DNA from: Lysinibacillus fusiformis
Lineage (GTDB): Bacteria; Bacillota; Bacilli; Bacillales_A; Planococcaceae
NCBI RefSeq assembly: GCF_007362955.1
Contig: NZ_CP041696.1
Span: 4,092,001-4,156,000, forward strand
DNA length: 64,000 nucleotides
Reading direction: 5' to 3'
The translations under genes were made by a program, and so were the position numbers. Below are positions 16,947 to 26,228 of the stretch, one piece after another. The notes under the pieces were generated by a model. It was given only the letters and a program-made list of their open reading frames with translations. It was not told the origin of the DNA and ran no database searches. Within the stretch, counting starts at the first letter, position 1, and the number at the start of each line of letters is the position of its first letter.

Positions 16947-18626
16947 TTGACGTTCACACAAGATTTTACAGCAGTCGGTGACAGTTTAGCTTGGTCAGCC
17001 ATTGTCGCAATCATTCCAATTCTTTATTTTTTCTGGGCGTTAGCGATTAAAAAAATGAAAGGCTATGTAGCTGGTGTAACGACATTGCTTGTTTCGTTAG
17101 CTTTGGCTGTAATCGCTTTCAAAGTGCCAGTCGGAACAGCGCTTATGTCTGCTAGCCAAGGGGCAGTTTACGGTTTAATGCCGATCGGATGGATTATTGT
17201 AACTTCTGTTTTTTTATACAATATAACGGTAAAAACAGGACACTTTAATATTATTCGTCATTCAGTGCTATCGATTACAGAGGACCGACGTATTCAAGCG
17301 TTACTCGTGGCATTTTCGTTTGGGGCATTTCTTGAAGGGGCAGCGGGGTTTGGGGCACCTGTAGCCATTTCAGCGGCATTATTAGTTGGGTTAGGCTTTA
17401 ATCCGTTGTATGCAGCAGGTCTTTGCCTGATTGCTAATACAGCACCAGTTGCATTTGGGGCAATTGGTGTGCCGATTACTGCAATGGAGGGGCCAACAGG
17501 CATTTCGGCCATTGAAATTTCTAAAATGGTTGGTCGACAATTACCGTTTTTAGCTGTGTTCATTCCATTTTTCTTAGTGTTCATTATGACAGGTTTTAAA
17601 AAGGCTTGGGAAGTTATGCCGGCAATTTTAGTGTCAGGAATATCGTTTGCCGTTACGCAGTTTTTGAGTTCGAATTTTTTAGGGCCAGAGTTACCCGATG
17701 TTTTATCCGCTTTAGTGTCATTAGTTGCTTTAGCAGTGTTCATGAAGTTTTGGCAGCCTAAAACCATTTATCGATTCCCTTCGGAACAACATGTTGCAAC
17801 TGACGACGTAGTGTCAAAAGAGAATTATAGCGGTGCGGCGATTGTCAAGGCTTGGTCACCCTTTATCATTTTAACTGTCTTTATTTCTTTATGGGGTATT
17901 CCGACTATTAAAAGTGCCTTAACGGGACATTATGAAGGAACAAATTTCATTTTAAAGGGTGTAAATGCTATAGGACAAGCATTGACTTTTATGCCGGAAG
18001 TACCGTTATTACACAATCAAGTCATTAATGGCACTACCGGTGATCCAATTGCTGCTGTCTATAAGCTGGAATTGTTAGGTGCTGCAGGAACAGCGATTTT
18101 ATTGGCCACTATTGTCTCTAAGTTTATTTTCAATATGCCATGGCGTGAATGGGGTAAAACCTTCCTAGAAACAATCAATGAAATCAAATATCCGCTTATT
18201 ACAATTTGTAGTGTTGTAGCTTATGCCTATGTAACGAATGCAGCTGGCATGATGACAACATTGGGGCTTGTTTTAGCGAAAACAGGCGCACTATTCCCGT
18301 TCTTTTCACCTGTATTAGGTTGGATTGGTGTATTTATTACAGGTTCAGATACGTCTTCGAATGTATTATTTGCCAAGTTACAGCAAGTCACAGCCGAGTC
18401 GGTTGGCATGGACCCAGTCTTAGCACTTGCAGCGAACTCATCTGGTGGTGTTACAGGTAAAATGATTTCACCACAATCCATTGCAGTGGCCGCGGCGGCA
18501 GTTGGCCTTGCAGGTAGGGAATCAGAATTGCTTCGCTTTGCCTTAAAGTATAGTTTAGTACTTCTATTCTTTATTTGTATAATCACATTCCTACAAAGTA
18601 ATGTACTAGCTTGGATGATTCCATAG
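16947..18626 (+). CDS. lutP: L-lactate permease
   Basis: 559-aa membrane protein of the LctP/LldP lactate permease family with about 13 hydrophobic segments. Characteristic stretches are G-A-F-L-E-G-A-A-G-F-G-A-P-V near residue 130 and S-S-G-G-V-T-G-K-M-I-S-P-Q-S near residue 507. It imports lactate with protons for oxidation by LutABC. The start is TTG 16947 after GGGGGT. A 109-bp gap separates it from pyruvate carboxylase. Confidence 0.93.
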   Translation: MTFTQDFTAVGDSLAWSAIVAIIPILYFFWALAIKKMKGYVAGVTTLLVSLALAVIAFKVPVGTALMSASQGAVYGLMPIGWIIVTSVFLYNITVKTGHFNIIRHSVLSITEDRRIQALLVAFSFGAFLEGAAGFGAPVAISAALLVGLGFNPLYAAGLCLIANTAPVAFGAIGVPITAMEGPTGISAIEISKMVGRQLPFLAVFIPFFLVFIMTGFKKAWEVMPAILVSGISFAVTQFLSSNFLGPELPDVLSALVSLVALAVFMKFWQPKTIYRFPSEQHVATDDVVSKENYSGAAIVKAWSPFIILTVFISLWGIPTIKSALTGHYEGTNFILKGVNAIGQALTFMPEVPLLHNQVINGTTGDPIAAVYKLELLGAAGTAILLATIVSKFIFNMPWREWGKTFLETINEIKYPLITICSVVAYAYVTNAAGMMTTLGLVLAKTGALFPFFSPVLGWIGVFITGSDTSSNVLFAKLQQVTAESVGMDPVLALAANSSGGVTGKMISPQSIAVAAAAVGLAGRESELLRFALKYSLVLLFFICIITFLQSNVLAWMIP

Positions 18627-18735
18627 TTAATGAATAACAGAGAATCGTATTTTCGGTAAATTTGAAACGTCAAATACGAATTTTTCTAAAAAATCACAAC
18701 GAAATTGCTAAAATGAACATTTTGGAGGGTGCAAA

Positions 18736-21700
18736 TTGAAATCAGTTCGTAAAATTCTTGTAGCAAACAGGGGAGAAATTGCAATTCGTATTTTCCGTGC
18801 GTGTACGGAGCTCAATATTAGTACTGTCGCTATTTATTCGCGTGAAGATAGCGGAGCATTCCATCGCTATAAAGCAGACGAGGCATATTTAGTCGGTGCT
18901 GGTAAGAAACCAATCGATGCTTATTTAGATATCGAAGGCATTATGTCCATTGCCAAAGATGCAGGCGTTGATGCGATTCATCCGGGGTATGGTTTTTTAT
19001 CTGAAAACGTGGATTTTGCACGTCGTTGTGAAGAAGAAGGCATTGTTTTTATTGGGCCAACCTCACAGCACCTTGATATGTTTGGCGATAAAGTGAAGGC
19101 ACGCGAACAGGCTGTGCGTGCAGATATTCCTGTGATTCCTGGGACGGATGGTCCAGTGGCGTCTGTTGAAGAAGTACTGGCATTTGGTGAGCAATTTGGG
19201 TATCCACTCATGATTAAAGCGTCCTTAGGCGGCGGCGGACGTGGTATGCGCGTTGTTCAGACGAAGGATGAGGCAACGTCAGCCTATGAACGCGCCAAAT
19301 CAGAAGCCAAGGCAGCCTTTGGTTCAGATGAAGTTTACGTAGAAAAATGCATTTTACATCCTAAACATATTGAAGTACAAATTATCGGAGACAAGGAAGG
19401 CAATCTCGTCCATTTATATGAACGAGATTGTTCGATCCAGCGTCGCCATCAAAAGGTAGTTGAAATCGCCCCATCGCATTCGATTTCAGAACATCTAAGA
19501 AATCGAATTTGCGATGCGGCTGTGAAACTAATGAAAAATGTCTCGTACATAAATGCAGGGACAGTGGAATTTTTAGTCGCGGGAGAAGATTTTTATTTTA
19601 TCGAGGTCAATCCTCGTATTCAAGTCGAGCATACGATTACGGAAATGATTACAGGTATCGATATTGTTCATGCACAAATCAAGGTAGCAGCGGGTTATGG
19701 CTTGCATAGCGAGGAAATTCATATGCCCGAGCAAGCAGCTATTCCGTTGTTTGGCTATGCGATTCAAGCGCGTGTCACGACAGAAGATCCTGCAAATGAT
19801 TTTATGCCCGATACAGGCAAGCTGATGGTGTATCGTTCAAGCGGCGGCTTTGGCGTACGCTTAGATGCCGGCAATGGCTTCCAAGGAGCCGTTGTCACAC
19901 CGTATTACGATTCATTACTCGTGAAAATTTCAACATCGGGCATGACGTTTAAAGAAGCTGCGGCGAAGATGGACCGCAATTTAAAAGAATTCCGTATTCG
20001 TGGTGTGAAAACGAATATTCCGTTTTTAAATAATGTCGTGACACATGAAAAATTTATCTCAGGGGCGTTTGATACAAGCTTTATTGATACAACACCTGAA
20101 TTATTTAACTTCCCTGTGCGTCAGGACCGTGGAACAAAATTACTAAGCTATATCGGAAATGTCACATTAAATGGCTTCCCAGGGGTAGAGAAAAAGGCCA
20201 AACCTATTTTCACGCAGCCTATTAAACCATTAGTAGACTTGCATGGACAACCTTTATCGGGCACAAAACAGATTTTGGAGTCGCAAGGGGCAGAGGGGCT
20301 CGTAAAATGGATTCTTGCACAGGACGATGTCCTTCTTACAGATACAACGTTCCGCGATGCGCATCAATCATTACTGGCTACACGTGTGCGTTCACATGAT
20401 ATGTTCCAAATTGCGGATGAAACGGCGCGTATGATGCACAACTTCTTCTCACTTGAAATGTGGGGCGGAGCAACGTTCGACGTAGCCTACCGTTTCTTAA
20501 AAGAAGACCCGTGGGAGCGTTTAGCTAAACTACGTGCCCAAGTACCGAATGTGTTATTCCAAATGTTACTGCGTGGGGCCAATGCCGTTGGCTACACAAA
20601 CTACCCAGACAATCTCATCCGAGCGTTCATTGCGGAATCGGCTGCATCAGGTATTGATGTCTTCCGTATTTTCGATAGCTTGAACTGGATAAAAGGTATG
20701 GAAGTGGCGATTGATGCAGCGCGTACTTCCGGCAAAGTGGCCGAAGCCGCCATCTGCTATACAGGCGATATTTTTGACGATGCGCGTGCGAAATACTCGG
20801 TGCGATACTACAAAGATATGGCGAAGGAGCTCGAGGCGGCTGGTGCGCATATTTTAGCGATAAAAGATATGGCCGGTTTATTAAAGCCAGAAGCTGCCTA
20901 TCGTTTAATATCTGAGTTGAAAGAGGCAACGAACTTGCCAATTCATCTGCATACGCATGATACAAGTGGCAACGGCATTTATTTATACGCAAAAGCGATT
21001 GAAGCAGGGGTGGATATTATTGATACAGCCCTCGGCTCAATGGCCGGTTTGACGTCACAGCCGAGTGCAAACTCCTTGTACTACGCGATGAAGGGCGGCA
21101 AGCGAGCGGTTCGTGCTGATATCGAATCACTAGAAAAGCTATCGTACTACTGGGAAGATGTGCGTAAATATTACAAAGATTTCGAAAGTGGCATGATGAG
21201 TCCGCATTCTGAAATTTATGTGCATGAGATGCCAGGCGGTCAGTATAGTAACTTACAGCAACAGGCGAAAGCAGTAGGACTCGGCGACCGCTGGGATGAA
21301 GTGAAACGCATGTATTCACGTGTCAATCTATTGTTTGGCGATATCGTGAAAGTCACACCGTCCTCCAAAGTGGTCGGCGATATGGCGTTATTCATGGTGC
21401 AAAATGATTTGGACGAAAACAATGTCCTGACAAAGGGGCAACAAATTGACTTCCCAGATTCCGTGATCGAGTTCTTCCAAGGCTACTTAGGGCAGCCCCA
21501 TGGCGGTTTCCCACAAGCGCTACAACAGGTTGTCTTAAAGGATCGTGAAGCGATTACAGTGCGTCCAGGTGAGCTATTAGCGCCTGTAGACTTTGCCCAA
21601 TTAGGCGCCGTACTGGAGGATAAATTACATCGACCTGTCACACAACAAGATATCCTCGCGTATGCCCTTTATCCGAAAGTATTTGAGGAGTACGCGAAAA

Positions 21701-22170
21701 CCGTAGAGTCTTTCGGTAATGTTTCGGTATTAGACACGCCGACGTTCTTATACGGCTTAAAACTAGGCGAAGAAATCGAAGTAGAAATTGAAAAAGGCAA
21801 GACGCTCATTGTGAAGCTCGTATCGATTGGTGAACCCCAGCATGATGGTACACGTGTGATGTATTTTGAGTTAAATGGCCAATCACGTGAACTCGTGATT
21901 CAAGATATGACTGTCGAAGTAGACGGCAGTATCTCGTTAAAAGCAGATCCAAGCAACCCGAACCAAATTGGTGCGACGATGCCAGGGACTGTGCTGAAGG
22001 TGGTCGTATCAAAAGGCAGCCCAGTCAAACGGGGGGACCACCTCCTCATTACCGAAGCCATGAAAATGGAGACGACGGTACAAGCACCAAAGGATGGCGT
22101 GGTCAAAGAGGTGTATGTGCAAGCAGGCGATGCCATTTCAACAGGTGATTTATTAATGGAATTAAAATAA
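18736..22170 (+). CDS. pyc: Pyruvate carboxylase
   Basis: 1144-aa biotin enzyme making oxaloacetate from pyruvate, ATP and bicarbonate (anaplerosis). Domains in order: biotin carboxylase (1-450, with the G-G-G-G-R-G-M ATP loop), carboxyltransferase of the HMGL/TIM-barrel type (about 530-800, D-T-T-F-R-D-A-H-Q-S), PYC/OADA domain, and C-terminal biotinyl domain with E-A-M-K-M-E-T, the Lys carrying biotin. Length is that of the usual single-chain enzyme. TTG 18736 follows GGAGGG. Next to lutP it completes a path from lactate through pyruvate to oxaloacetate. Confidence 0.96.
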   Translation: MKSVRKILVANRGEIAIRIFRACTELNISTVAIYSREDSGAFHRYKADEAYLVGAGKKPIDAYLDIEGIMSIAKDAGVDAIHPGYGFLSENVDFARRCEEEGIVFIGPTSQHLDMFGDKVKAREQAVRADIPVIPGTDGPVASVEEVLAFGEQFGYPLMIKASLGGGGRGMRVVQTKDEATSAYERAKSEAKAAFGSDEVYVEKCILHPKHIEVQIIGDKEGNLVHLYERDCSIQRRHQKVVEIAPSHSISEHLRNRICDAAVKLMKNVSYINAGTVEFLVAGEDFYFIEVNPRIQVEHTITEMITGIDIVHAQIKVAAGYGLHSEEIHMPEQAAIPLFGYAIQARVTTEDPANDFMPDTGKLMVYRSSGGFGVRLDAGNGFQGAVVTPYYDSLLVKISTSGMTFKEAAAKMDRNLKEFRIRGVKTNIPFLNNVVTHEKFISGAFDTSFIDTTPELFNFPVRQDRGTKLLSYIGNVTLNGFPGVEKKAKPIFTQPIKPLVDLHGQPLSGTKQILESQGAEGLVKWILAQDDVLLTDTTFRDAHQSLLATRVRSHDMFQIADETARMMHNFFSLEMWGGATFDVAYRFLKEDPWERLAKLRAQVPNVLFQMLLRGANAVGYTNYPDNLIRAFIAESAASGIDVFRIFDSLNWIKGMEVAIDAARTSGKVAEAAICYTGDIFDDARAKYSVRYYKDMAKELEAAGAHILAIKDMAGLLKPEAAYRLISELKEATNLPIHLHTHDTSGNGIYLYAKAIEAGVDIIDTALGSMAGLTSQPSANSLYYAMKGGKRAVRADIESLEKLSYYWEDVRKYYKDFESGMMSPHSEIYVHEMPGGQYSNLQQQAKAVGLGDRWDEVKRMYSRVNLLFGDIVKVTPSSKVVGDMALFMVQNDLDENNVLTKGQQIDFPDSVIEFFQGYLGQPHGGFPQALQQVVLKDREAITVRPGELLAPVDFAQLGAVLEDKLHRPVTQQDILAYALYPKVFEEYAKTVESFGNVSVLDTPTFLYGLKLGEEIEVEIEKGKTLIVKLVSIGEPQHDGTRVMYFELNGQSRELVIQDMTVEVDGSISLKADPSNPNQIGATMPGTVLKVVVSKGSPVKRGDHLLITEAMKMETTVQAPKDGVVKEVYVQAGDAISTGDLLMELK

Positions 22171-22268
22171 TATAAACATGCGGACATCTAATTTAAGAGA
22201 GGAAACTAAGTAGATTTCAATACAGTGTCAAAGGCATTTTTTACTATTAACTAAACCTTGCAGGCGAG

Positions 22269-22314
22269 GACGGGAACGTCTTGGAATTTATCCGAGACTC
22301 TCCCGTCTTTTTTG
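22269..22314 (+). terminator. Terminator of pyc
   Basis: GACGGGA-x2-GTCT-x-GG pairs with CC-x-AGAC-x2-TCCCGTC, followed by TTTTTT. Strong GC-rich stem. Confidence 0.85.
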
Positions 22315-22500
22315 TTTATGCTGTGAACATTGACAGAAAAGGGGCTAGAAGTGCATAATGCAAAAGGACCTCTCGAAGGGTTGCGGTACTTCACTGTTTT
22401 AACATTATTCCGCCATGAAACGTTCACAAACAGGAAGGGCGCAATTTACAGTGATTTTTGGTACGATGGAGGCAGTAACTGTAAGGAGCGAATGAAAAAT

Positions 22501-23211
22501 ATGGAAACTGATATTAACGTATTTTTAGCCTTTGGTGCTGGATTTTTAAGCTTTATCTCGCCATGTACACTCCCACTGTATCCCGCATTTTTATCATACA
22601 TAACGGGCATGACGTTAGATGAGCTGAAATCTGAGCGAGGCATGATGCAAAAGCGAGCTATTTTGCATACACTATTCTTTTTACTTGGATTCTCAATAAT
22701 TTTCATAATGATTGGACTTACTGCGTCCTTAGCTAAAGAGTTTTTCCTCAATTATCAAACGTTATTGCGTCAAGTTGGCGCTATTTTAATTGTCGTTTTT
22801 GGGTTAATGATTGTTGGATTACTACAAATCGATTTCTTAATGAAGGATCGCAAATTCCAATTTAAGAACCGACCATCTGGCTATTTTGGTTCTGTGTTAA
22901 TCGGTTTAGCCTTTGCGGCTGGTTGGACACCCTGCACAGGTCCGATATTAATGTCGATTATTTCACTGGCTGGTGCAAATCCAGGTTCAGGCTTTAGCTA
23001 TATGTTTGCCTATTATTTAGGCTTTGCGATACCATTCTTCGTGTTGTCTTTCTTTATTTCACGTATGGCTTGGATTCGAACACACAGTCAGATAATCGTG
23101 AAAGTTGGCGGTTATATTATGATTGCCGTGGGGATTTTATTATTTTTTGACGGTTTAACATATATCACACGTTTATTAGAGCCTATTTTCGGTGGATTTA
23201 CAGGCTTCTAA
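22501..23211 (+). CDS. ccdA: Cytochrome c biogenesis thiol-disulfide transporter CcdA
   Basis: 236-aa protein of the DsbD-transmembrane family with six hydrophobic segments. It passes reducing electrons across the membrane to keep apocytochrome c thiols reduced. The redox cysteines are C22 in S-P-C-T-L-P-L-Y-P-A and the Cys in W-T-P-C-T-G-P in the second half. The ORF is open much further upstream but that extension is not membrane-like. AAGGAG precedes two nearby ATGs (22492 and 22501), and the one before E-T-D-I-N-V is used; the other would add three residues. It is first of ccdA-ccdB-ccdC. Confidence 0.9.
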   Translation: METDINVFLAFGAGFLSFISPCTLPLYPAFLSYITGMTLDELKSERGMMQKRAILHTLFFLLGFSIIFIMIGLTASLAKEFFLNYQTLLRQVGAILIVVFGLMIVGLLQIDFLMKDRKFQFKNRPSGYFGSVLIGLAFAAGWTPCTGPILMSIISLAGANPGSGFSYMFAYYLGFAIPFFVLSFFISRMAWIRTHSQIIVKVGGYIMIAVGILLFFDGLTYITRLLEPIFGGFTGF

Positions 23212-23263
23212 TCTGCTAAACTAAAGTGGCATACCGTACTTTAACGTGGAGGGAGATGAACAA

Positions 23264-23632
23264 GTGCCTACAGTTTTAGTAGTAGACGATACGCTATTTA
23301 TGCGTGTTGCAATAAGTAATATGTTTAGTGAATGGGGTTATGAGGTTGTCGGCAAGGCGGTTAATGGTAAAGAAGCTGTGGCGATGTATCGCGAGTTACA
23401 ACCAGACCTTGTAACAATGGATGTAACGATGCCCGTTATGACAGGTATTGCGGCTGTAAAGAAAATCATTCCTGAATTTCCAAATGCTAAAATTGTTATG
23501 ATTACGGCTTTAGGGCAACAGAAATTAATCGTTGAGGCGATTGAAAGTGGCGCGAAAGACTTTATAACGAAGCCTTTCGAGCCAGGAAAATTAAAGGCTG
23601 TTGCAGATCAATTAGTTGGTCAAAATTGTTAA
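23264..23632 (+). CDS. ccdB: Single-domain response regulator CcdB
   Basis: 122-aa CheY-like receiver alone, without output domain. Acidic pair D8/D9, phospho-acceptor D53 in V-T-M-D-V-T-M-P, Thr in M-I-T-A and Lys in F-I-T-K-P-F are all present, so it should be phosphorylatable. The GTG at 23264 follows GGAGGGAG; a start six codons earlier would contain the ribosome binding site. The same gene (yneI/ccdB) lies between ccdA and ccdC in B. subtilis. Confidence 0.85.
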   Translation: MPTVLVVDDTLFMRVAISNMFSEWGYEVVGKAVNGKEAVAMYRELQPDLVTMDVTMPVMTGIAAVKKIIPEFPNAKIVMITALGQQKLIVEAIESGAKDFITKPFEPGKLKAVADQLVGQNC

Positions 23633-23656
23633 TTTGACATTAGAGGAGGATTTTTA

Positions 23657-24154
23657 ATGTTAAGCAATATACCTTCTCAATATTATGTAATCGGTTCGAC
23701 CATAATAGCCATATTGATGGGCAGTTTTGTAATGGTCATACGTATGAGAGCTTCTAAAAAACCAACAAATGAGAAGAAAATTATCATTCCACCTATCGCT
23801 ATGTCTTCAGGTGCGTTAATGTTTTTATTTGAACAATTTAGAGTGCCGTCTATGCAAATTTTAGAGGCTGCTGCTGTTGGGATGGTGTTCTCAACGATTT
23901 TAATAGCTACTTCTAAATTTGAAGTAAAGGGTCAGGATATTTATTTAAAACGTTCAAAAGCATTCGTTTTTATTTTAATCGGACTTTTAATCTTCCGTGT
24001 TGTTGCCAAAGTAATTTTAAGTAGCTCCATAGATGTCGGTGAATTAGCGGGCATGTTTTGGATTTTGGCATTTGCCATGCTAGTACCTTGGCGAATTGCC
24101 ATGCTCATGCAATTTAAAAAAATAAAGAAAACAGTACCGTTAAAGGTTATGTAA
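23657..24154 (+). CDS. ccdC: CcdC-like membrane protein
   Basis: 165-aa protein with four hydrophobic segments, matching by length, topology and position the YneJ/CcdC family. ATG 23657 follows AGAGGAGG, 24 nt after ccdB. The exact role in cytochrome biogenesis is not established. The operon ends at the terminator 24165-24196. Confidence 0.8.
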   Translation: MLSNIPSQYYVIGSTIIAILMGSFVMVIRMRASKKPTNEKKIIIPPIAMSSGALMFLFEQFRVPSMQILEAAAVGMVFSTILIATSKFEVKGQDIYLKRSKAFVFILIGLLIFRVVAKVILSSSIDVGELAGMFWILAFAMLVPWRIAMLMQFKKIKKTVPLKVM

Positions 24155-24164
24155 TGCAAAGAAA

Positions 24165-24196
24165 CTGCACTAGTGTATACGCTAGTGCAATTTTTT
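24165..24196 (+). terminator. Terminator of ccdABC
   Basis: TGCACTAG (24166-24173) and CTAGTGCA (24182-24189) form a perfect stem followed by TTTTTT. Confidence 0.85.
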
Positions 24197-24204
24197 ATGG
24201 AGAA

Positions 24205-24425
24205 TCGGCGAACTGACGGATAGACTTGAGCAAATGGTGGATAGAATCACCGAACTGACGGATAGACTTGAGCAAATGGTGGATAGAATCACCGAACTGA
24301 CGGATAGACTTGAGCAAATGGTGGATAGAATCGCTGAACTGACGGATAGACTTGAGCAAATGATGGATAGAATCGCCGAACTGACGGATAGACTTGAGCA
24401 AATGATAGAGAGAATCACCAAACCG
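24205..24425 (+). repeat. 42-nt minisatellite, about five units
   Basis: Tandem 42-nt units, each made of two related 21-nt halves ending in GGATA (one half GAATCRCCGAACTGACGGATA, the other GACTTGAGCAAATGRTGGATA, split here only for description). Later units carry point changes, so the array is not very recent. All three plus frames and the minus frames are largely open, a by-product of a repeat length divisible by three. One frame runs into the small gene at 24519 and encodes a heptad-like 14-residue motif. Confidence 0.85.
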
Positions 24426-24518
24426 GCGGATAGCCCTGCACAATTTACGATTAGACGTTTTTCGGGAACTACTTGTGCTATACTAGGAAGCACGTTAAAA
24501 AATGAGGAGTTCGACAAC

Positions 24519-24710
24519 ATGAAATATTTTAAACCACAGATGCAGCAGCTAGTGAGAGAACATCGTGAACTACATGATCAATTAAAGACGCTAATGGCAG
24601 ACATGGATCTACAAAAAAATTATGCCTTAAAAGCGCTGTATCATGCAGAGGTAGCTGACGGTGGACGTTATCAGAAAGATTATCAGGATCTTGATCACTT
24701 ATTTAAGTAA
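24519..24710 (+). CDS. Small helical protein of unknown function
   Basis: 63-aa protein, predicted largely alpha-helical and charged (starts M-K-Y-F-K-P-Q-M, ends D-L-D-H-L-F-K). GAGGAG lies 9 nt before the ATG. The frame is continuous with the upstream minisatellite, so a 170-residue coiled-coil version is conceivable, but no ribosome binding site precedes the repeats and a terminator lies just before them. The short form is preferred. It is followed by a bidirectional terminator. Confidence 0.6.
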   Translation: MKYFKPQMQQLVREHRELHDQLKTLMADMDLQKNYALKALYHAEVADGGRYQKDYQDLDHLFK

Positions 24711-24744
24711 TACTGTTTTTTGTCGAAAGGGCAATGAAACATGA

Positions 24745-24776
24745 AAAAACCGCACTTGCAAAAAAGTGCGGTTTTT
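24745..24776. terminator. Bidirectional terminator
   Basis: AAACCGCACTT pairs with AAGTGCGGTTTTT; A and T runs on both sides serve the small plus-strand gene and the converging yneK. Confidence 0.85.
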
Positions 24777-24780
24777 CGTA

Positions 24781-25212
24781 TTAATCAAATAAGTGTTCGT
24801 ACGGGGTCACGTCAATGTGCATTTGATCTAATTTTTTGCGTAAAAATTTATGGTCACGCTTAGGGGTTGCTTGAATATAGCCGCGAATAATTAAGTCATT
24901 ATCTATAGCTGCTGCTTTTTCCTCTAAAGCAAGTTCCCCAATTTTCCCCGCAATTTTCTCTTTCGCTACTTGTCTAAATAGCTCGGGTACAGGGCTAACA
25001 AGTTCATATAAGAACTCCTTCTCAGATTGTCCCCATAAGTGAATCGTTTTATCTAAATAAAATTCTTGCCAATCTAAATCTGATTTCCCATCCTGCTTTG
25101 GCAGAGCCTTTAAAAATTTGCGGAACATGAAAAATCCACCAATCCCCATTAAGGATATTAGGACGACTACCCAAAACAAGATAAACCATAAAAACCAACC
25201 TTCTAACTGCAA
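24781..25212 (-). CDS. yneK: DUF2621 family membrane protein YneK
   Basis: 143-aa protein with one N-terminal membrane helix (about residues 5-30) followed by a soluble helical domain. Sequence type and position after ccdABC match YneK (DUF2621) of B. subtilis. The TTG at 25210-25212 is preferred because AGAGGTG lies 6 nt upstream; a GTG three codons earlier overlaps that ribosome binding site. Function unknown; the neighbourhood suggests a link with membrane redox biology. Confidence 0.75.
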   Translation of the reverse strand: MQLEGWFLWFILFWVVVLISLMGIGGFFMFRKFLKALPKQDGKSDLDWQEFYLDKTIHLWGQSEKEFLYELVSPVPELFRQVAKEKIAGKIGELALEEKAAAIDNDLIIRGYIQATPKRDHKFLRKKLDQMHIDVTPYEHLFD

Positions 25213-25332
25213 ACCGTTCACCTCTTTACCTTCTCTAACTCTATTATAAAAGCTTGGCCAAAAAAATTCATCCTTATTGTCCCTCTTTTTACAATTAGTC
25301 TGTATATATTCTGTAGAAAGGGGGTGGGGTGC

Positions 25333-25548
25333 ATGACAAACACCATTTTTTTAGGTGCCACATTACGTTTAAAGTATATTGCGGGTCACGATGACAACAA
25401 CGAGCCGAAATTTACGACAAAGACGTATCAAAATCTGAATGGTTCTCATGCAGTTGTGGACTTACTGAAGGTGGCAAAGGCGATTGCAAGTCTTTCGTCA
25501 CAGCCATTAGACGGTGTAGTAAAACAAGAAACAACAGATTTATCGTAA
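25333..25548 (+). CDS. DUF1659 family small protein
   Basis: 71-aa protein with the DUF1659 layout: L-G-A-T-L-R-L-K-Y start, a T-K-T-Y-Q-N-L core and a helical C-terminal part. The ATG at 25333 follows AAGGGGGTGG. It is first of a three-gene set with DUF2922 and YvrJ proteins that often occur together in Firmicutes; no function is known. Confidence 0.75.
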   Translation: MTNTIFLGATLRLKYIAGHDDNNEPKFTTKTYQNLNGSHAVVDLLKVAKAIASLSSQPLDGVVKQETTDLS

Positions 25549-25580
25549 CAGTAAATACGGAAAACAAGGAGGTGATTAGG

Positions 25581-25805
25581 ATGACGCAAGTATTAGAACT
25601 ACAATTTGAAACAACCATGGGGAAAACTGCGACTATTACGATTGATGAACCAAAGCCGAATATTACAGCATCGGAAATCCAACAGGTGATGCAAACGATT
25701 ATTACGGGCAATGTTTTTGAAGTGAAATCAGGCGCTTTTGTTGCCATAAGGGGAGCACGTCTCATTGATCGTCAAGTTTCAACATTTGAATTAGGGATTA
25801 TGTAA
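25581..25805 (+). CDS. DUF2922 family small protein
   Basis: 74-aa protein, beta-rich start (L-E-L-Q-F-E-T-T-M-G-K) and the E-P-K-P-N-I-T-A-S-E-I-Q motif typical of DUF2922. The ATG at 25581 follows a perfect AAGGAGGTGAT. Function unknown; it forms a pair with the DUF1659 gene 33 bp upstream. Confidence 0.78.
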   Translation: MTQVLELQFETTMGKTATITIDEPKPNITASEIQQVMQTIITGNVFEVKSGAFVAIRGARLIDRQVSTFELGIM

Positions 25806-25811
25806 TGCATG

Positions 25812-25848
25812 AAAAGGCCTTTGCACAATTAGTTGCAAAGGCCTTTTT
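25812..25848 (+). terminator. Terminator after the DUF2922 gene
   Basis: AAAAGGCCTTTGCA pairs perfectly with TGCAAAGGCCTTTTT. Confidence 0.85.
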
Positions 25849-25997
25849 AGCTAGGCGTGTCGTTTTCTTCGGCGAAAATAGAGAAGAAAGGATTTCCATG
25901 CGATTTAGCCAAGTGAAGGTGAGTCAGTAGACGAGGTCGTAGGAAGAGTTTGCCTGACAAGCACAAATGCACTTTCTATAGAGAGGAGGACGTTTAG

Positions 25998-26120
25998 ATG
26001 GAACAATGGATGAATATGATATCAGATATTGGCTTTCCGATTCTTGTGTCGTTTTATTTATTACACCGCGTGGAAGTAAAGCTGGATGCGATTCATGATG
26101 TTCTAGTATCTTTAAAGTGA
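25998..26120 (+). CDS. YvrJ family small membrane protein
   Basis: 40-aa protein: a hydrophobic segment (G-F-P-I-L-V-S-F-Y-L-L) followed by R-V-E-V-K-L-D-A-I and a short helix, the pattern of the YvrJ family. ATG 25998 follows GAGGAGG. It completes the DUF1659/DUF2922/YvrJ trio although a terminator separates it from the first two. Confidence 0.75.
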   Translation: MEQWMNMISDIGFPILVSFYLLHRVEVKLDAIHDVLVSLK

Positions 26121-26228
26121 AAGTGAAATTGATTTCACAAAGATGTACGAAAGCTGTCACGTCGAGAGGTTGTCAACGCTTACACCATTCGATAAGATGA
26201 AGGTAATGTAAGTAGGGAGTGTGTTAAT

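Noticed and set aside
17294..18673. Long antisense ORFs inside lutP (157 and 148 codons)
   Set aside because: Antisense shadows of a membrane-protein gene with low-complexity translation and no ribosome binding site.
24205..24443. Minus-strand and alternative-frame ORFs across the 42-nt minisatellite
   Set aside because: A repeat length divisible by three without stops keeps several frames open; none has a ribosome binding site or family match.
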